Made by a program: the position numbers and the translations under genes. Positions 62,101-64,000 of a stretch of 64,000 bases of DNA are shown here, one piece after another. The number at the start of each line of letters is the position of its first letter. Position 1 is the stretch's first letter. This DNA comes from an uncultured bacterium (GTDB taxonomy: Bacteria; Pseudomonadota; Gammaproteobacteria; Burkholderiales; Burkholderiaceae_C): the NCBI GenBank assembly GCA_903830565.1, contig CAIKUF010000105.1:1-64000 (forward strand), read 5' to 3'. Below the pieces are notes generated by a model. That model made no database searches, was not told where the DNA came from, and worked only from the letters and a program-made list of their open reading frames with translations.

Positions 62101-64000
62101 TGTCCTTGGCCTTCTGCTTCACGTGCTTCTGCACCAGCGCAGCAGCGTCGTCGGCGTTCTCGCCGAAGCGCTGGCGGTACACCTCGCGCATGGCGTTGTT
62201 CACCGCCGTGTCTTTTGCCGTCAGCCCCTGAGCGCCCAGCCCCTGAGCGCCCTCGCCCCGCATGTGCTCGCCGTTGGCATGAGCCGTCAGCAGCCCAGTC
62301 AAGCTGCTCATATCGTGGATGTTGTCGTGCGCTGCCTGCGCCTCTGGGGTCATCAGCGCATGGAGCTGCTCACCGATGTCGCCGCCCTTGTTCTGTACGT
62401 CGGTCAGAGCGTTCAGATTCTTGAAGTACGCCTCGTTCTGGTCAGGTGCGTCGGTGCTGGCCAGCGCGCGGCGTAGAGTGTTGATGACTCCGTCGGTATC
62501 TCTGCCCAATACGCTGTGAAGACTACTGACCACCTCGGGGTCCAGTGGGCCCTTCGACATCTGGTCCAGTACCACGCGCAGGCTGGAGCCGAGTTTGTTG
62601 ATCGCGTCGCTGTTCTCGAACAGCTCAGGGCGACGCTTACCCAGGCCACTGTCCTGGAGAGCGCGCAGGATGGCCTGCTGGGTGTCTGAGTAGTCGAGGG
62701 AGAACTTCGGCGGGTCGGGAATTTGACGACGCGGATTCGCATTGGCGATCTGCTGGTCCCATGCGGCGGAGGCATCGACCTTCGTGGCGCCCTTGCCGAT
62801 CAGGTCGTCCATGAACGCCTTGCGGTCGTTGATGGTGGGCTTGGGCGCTGCGGCTTCCGATGTTGGGTTGCCGAGGTCGATCTCGGCAGCCTTCGGCTTC
62901 ATGAAGTCGCTGTCTACGCCGTACTTCTTGTTGATCGTGTCAGCCAGGTTGCTGATCTGCCCGACAGCAGCCTTGCCCAGGTCATAGACCTTCTTCAGCG
63001 CAGCCATGGCCTGTGCCCCGCCCTCTTCCTTAATGTTCCCCATGGCCTCGACCACGGCAGCGCGGCGCTCGGGGGTAAGCCCCTTGTCGGTCAACATCTG
63101 GTTCGCCCACTCCGACGCAGCCTTGACGGCCTCGTTGTTCGAGAAGTCGAACATCTCCTTCGCCTTCGCGCCCGTCGCCTGGGCATACGCCACCGGGTCG
63201 ACACCGAGTGGCTCGCCATTCATGACCTTGTTGACCAGGCTGGAGGTGTTGTCCACACCCTTCTGGACGGCCTCGGATGCACGGTCATACAGATCCGCGA
63301 CCTTCTGCCCCGGGGCCGTTTCGGCTGCAGCGTCCACCGCCCCGCCCACTTTGGCCTTGGCGGCGTCGTACACGCTGCCCACGCCGTCTGCTACAGCCCC
63401 GCCAGCAGCCCGCGCGCGCCCGCCAAGCGCCGCTACGGCCCCGGAGGGTACGTGCATAGCGCCCATGGTCACGCCGCCGTCCAGCGCAGCTTCCCCGGCC
63501 CGGCCCCAGTCGGTCGGAGTATTAGGGTTAACCCCTTGTTGTGTCAGGACGTCTGCGCCTCCCATGCCGGCAGCACCGGTGACAGCGCCCTGGGCCACGT
63601 TGCCCAGGAAGCTCTTGCCTAGCCCCTTACCCAGCACGCCGCCGATGGGCGCGCTCATGGCAGCGGCGCTGCCCACGCCGTAGACCCCGGCGCGCAGCGC
63701 GCGGTCGCCAACAGCCTGCGCGCGTAGCGTCGGGTCTGCCTGCTGCTCCTGGTCGATCTGCCCGATCTGGTTCGGGGTCATGGCCAGCGTGCCACCGACG
63801 AACGGGTTCCCGGTCAGCGCGGTGCCGATAGCGGCCTCACCCACGACCGGCGCCATCTCGCCCACTTTCCCAGCGCCCCAGCGCAGTGCCTGGCCCAGGC
63901 CGTGCACGTGTGCCCAGTCCTGGGACTCAGGAGCGAAGGCTTCGGCCGAGTGACGCAGGTCAGCAGCCGTGCCGCGTAGGCTCGTGGCTGCACCGTTGAA
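56132..64000 (-). CDS. Giant polyvalent / ejection-type protein (5' end outside window)
   Basis: The frame is open to the right edge (at least 2622 residues); a GTG at 63907 is only an internal candidate. The first 250 residues are Gly/Ala-rich with membrane-like stretches. Around residue 1470 (from 63907), SFGAGTYLSTADGVHESYKK resembles ADP-ribosyltransferase-like domains of phage polyvalent proteins. Around residue 1810, TAFHESFHGF has an HExxH zincin motif. The C-terminal 600 residues are helical (FPRVWDTHYISKNRQAFRDM, IVYQNIRLLPTAAFSMLIDP) and match the conserved end of such proteins. These are packaged and injected with DNA to protect or prepare the host. Confidence 0.78.
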   Translation of the reverse strand, partial: FNGAATSLRGTAADLRHSAEAFAPESQDWAHVHGLGQALRWGAGKVGEMAPVVGEAAIGTALTGNPFVGGTLAMTPNQIGQIDQEQQADPTLRAQAVGDRALRAGVYGVGSAAAMSAPIGGVLGKGLGKSFLGNVAQGAVTGAAGMGGADVLTQQGVNPNTPTDWGRAGEAALDGGVTMGAMHVPSGAVAALGGRARAAGGAVADGVGSVYDAAKAKVGGAVDAAAETAPGQKVADLYDRASEAVQKGVDNTSSLVNKVMNGEPLGVDPVAYAQATGAKAKEMFDFSNNEAVKAASEWANQMLTDKGLTPERRAAVVEAMGNIKEEGGAQAMAALKKVYDLGKAAVGQISNLADTINKKYGVDSDFMKPKAAEIDLGNPTSEAAAPKPTINDRKAFMDDLIGKGATKVDASAAWDQQIANANPRRQIPDPPKFSLDYSDTQQAILRALQDSGLGKRRPELFENSDAINKLGSSLRVVLDQMSKGPLDPEVVSSLHSVLGRDTDGVINTLRRALASTDAPDQNEAYFKNLNALTDVQNKGGDIGEQLHALMTPEAQAAHDNIHDMSSLTGLLTAHANGEHMRGEGAQGLGAQGLTAKDTAVNNAMREVYRQRFGENADDAAALVQKHVKQKAKDTAMHEAPVKLDEAGNMVEDSEGGFDEQGNRVDPAPRDQMKFGLTAPDVNGKSKSVINGAALKEGSPYAKQHLMDLKAKYPEHDVRFERMPGEDGYGHIVVEKRDNPGEFNDADLAAMKHNTKDYSASPSKLKVGEYNLDAMRIASTMRAKMRDKFEKPTPANYELQTVEAFKEGVAQLMEQFGTFPIPDNARIGTVGNKPLLWGEAQRVVSNSAEDRMSKSGKAKLAALREAFKGTAGKERNAILKQVQDLMDFEKARELGDGDMRAEPAGPSNFAPSNGEMGPRGEVVPDRNAPRARSQRRQNADAYYDNEVTPFDGNNNPNYDAGGNLTKAGAMQLLSGNDHGGINVRDQGAARDSARRSYNAEQAAGGIPRGKEGIRQQNRDRRAAEGTFDRSGAEADFGQSRTEIGKDDQIHLAAAGLGDAGDTGIFNKGVRDGVELPKKTGKELMGDRRDTRGSPDLQNNSNMDGSGQWVNPNIPKAEGLLRNKLTQTVMKWADTSSAPAKKIVARAEKLKAGVDMMSAADKRRFYGLADQTVGEAAQTINELAKKYADRIVAPGKEVRTGATGAADAGVRNQAGPLGKPGTLESTAARERRASELNVFTERTATEPRLTGSSMDLGDGTFVTTGLGGERMRQQTSAPGGDAVRATKAAPLEAAIAKRQAYLDNPPADYTPDAAQGHMDWARSQLERVNAEYDKVKGGDNYDLQDKLSDRKSALGRLITKAKSVLEGDASLAGFEGSAPSPKAVAAKKAALTERALSGDKALHEELAKSDDAKGLQRAAEHLAATAPDSEALKIANDRLTELVKDPDVALGLQTRKYSYESTVIHDELGNEGFAATHDSPNKHEGVFDWRSHQGKGEGNASFGAGTYLSTADGVHESYKKQFSGGAGENFGDGRMHDALLEAREGLGKGATPEDIREYAIESLKEGMSEVDDYDNQFIWDSIRELKRMTGSALTGEVSPTYHVSVDIKPEHMMDWNKPMSEQSAHVKEALSGLVEKDLASKLTGTYPLPEHQRVAWGMDSGEIQTLSFLGDKKLTMVVGVKNGKPMVLAGVESQGKVEWGRYPSKDEALARIASLTSGGRVYEALAERLGSQAKASDALQKAGILGHTYDAAGGRGTEFRNHVIYDDSKIKTNYVKFDRSTTDPLNWNTAQRAAVEAHIDKVLGKTAEVQWKNLSHAGDFTKMSPKDIIRLSVHALNPMSTAFHESFHGFIGKMRDAGAHDVIGVLEKAASSEGMLRQLEEKYKNQPEVLRQLKDPEERVAYMYQHWAMDPAGFKTSISARNMFQRISDFIHKTLGLWTNDERALHIMDYFHQGEYARDMSSPSAMRANMMETHRSSILETAKSFTEPLLKMADSIVGTGGARLRDTGIPSINRLADILKRDHLDDRGGDRGFIPESRAANTKSMNALGAALGDATEVHLHDAMESLQSGIPSGDAATRHTAAVIKNHLQGLRDYMVKAGVNVGDLGPDYFPRVWDTHYISKNRQAFRDMLEPYIRSGEMKGSADGLLSNLITRGGGELGIESRESTEPGMQFGKQRLLDFIKPEDSAQFMEKDLMKTLSSYTQQATRKAEWTRRLGGGKLEALLVQAKKEGATKDDLDLAEKYMKGVDGTLGDGMNPTLRRITGNMIVYQNIRLLPTAAFSMLIDPAGTVVRGGSVRDAFSTFKRGMVGITKTFSKDGEAHDEGTRIAELTGVVESAMVSHAMGDVFSQGMVGGTAQKMNNFFFKANFVEGLNRNFRIGATEASLNFLAHHADGKASPHSVRFMKELGIEAGDIKKRGDRIALTEAEGLSPEQVGRVHSAINQWVDGAILRPDAADKPIYFNDPRFALISHLKQFVFSFQKTILARVMHEVGEGNYTPAMALASYVPIMMAADFAKGMLVNAGGQPSWQAGWGPADYLENGIERAGLYGVGQFGVDVMKNIHRGGTGLGALAGPTFEQFGDVISTLGGKHQFGNTVIDALPANTFIKGWFNQGDAKPDPNFGE

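Noticed and set aside
56132-64000. The giant protein as an N4-type virion RNA polymerase
   Set aside because: Considered because the capsid is of N4-gp56 type and the protein is large. No T7-like RNA polymerase motifs were seen, while ART-like and HExxH segments and the polyvalent-type C-terminus were.

Overview
The window is one contiguous piece of a GC-rich (roughly 60%) temperate tailed-phage genome. It carries a P22-like portal, an N4-gp56-type major capsid protein, TerS/TerL, a scaffold and a very large multidomain ejection-type protein. No tail tube, sheath or tape-measure set is visible, so a short-tailed (podovirus-like) virion is the best inference. The host is probably a betaproteobacterium (Burkholderiales). 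The clue is a 47-bp match to the 3' half of a tRNA-Val(GAC) beside an integrase and an excisionase-like gene, read here as attP.

Layout. Late genes run leftward from terS (27019) through terL, portal, scaffold, a lysis cluster, major capsid, head-completion and adaptor proteins, and tail or fibre proteins, and leave the window open at position 1. At the right edge another leftward gene enters at 64000 and ends at 56132; it is a polyvalent protein of at least 2622 aa. Both edges therefore lie inside what looks like one leftward late unit of a circular or permuted genome, with an unseen piece between the edges. Early genes run rightward. First comes a five- or six-gene accessory cluster of mostly small membrane proteins (27239-30082). 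Then comes a long, tightly overlapped block (30433-55850): primase-helicase, many small orphans, M20-like peptidase, Cas4-like nuclease, SNF2-like helicase, family A DNA polymerase, exonuclease, nuclease, HNH, ATP-dependent ligase, excisionase, integrase, attP and conserved phage orphans. The two units diverge near 27.1 kb and converge near 56 kb.

Non-coding structure is the most unusual part. (1) A roughly 146-bp AT-rich element occurs twice in inverted orientation (30158-30303 and 55982-56127), bracketing the whole replication and integration block. It is rich in GTGTAA/TTACAC hexamers. (2) A short motif, TCTAACTTAGA or its reverse complement, occurs in five exact copies and many variants. 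Nearly all lie just upstream of genes that start apparent transcription units, often right after a terminator-like hairpin, so it is a candidate phage promoter or operator. (3) In the accessory cluster a GC-rich hairpin with a tetraloop, followed at once by a CGKNCATC-type box, recurs four times in front of genes. A fifth hairpin without the box follows the last gene.

How the genes fit together: early replication genes copy the genome, Xis and Int act at the tRNA-Val attP, and the late operon packages DNA and builds the virion. Lysis seems to use small holin-like proteins with an L,D-transpeptidase-fold (Tlde1-like) protein rather than a recognisable lysozyme. No CI-like repressor was recognised in the window.
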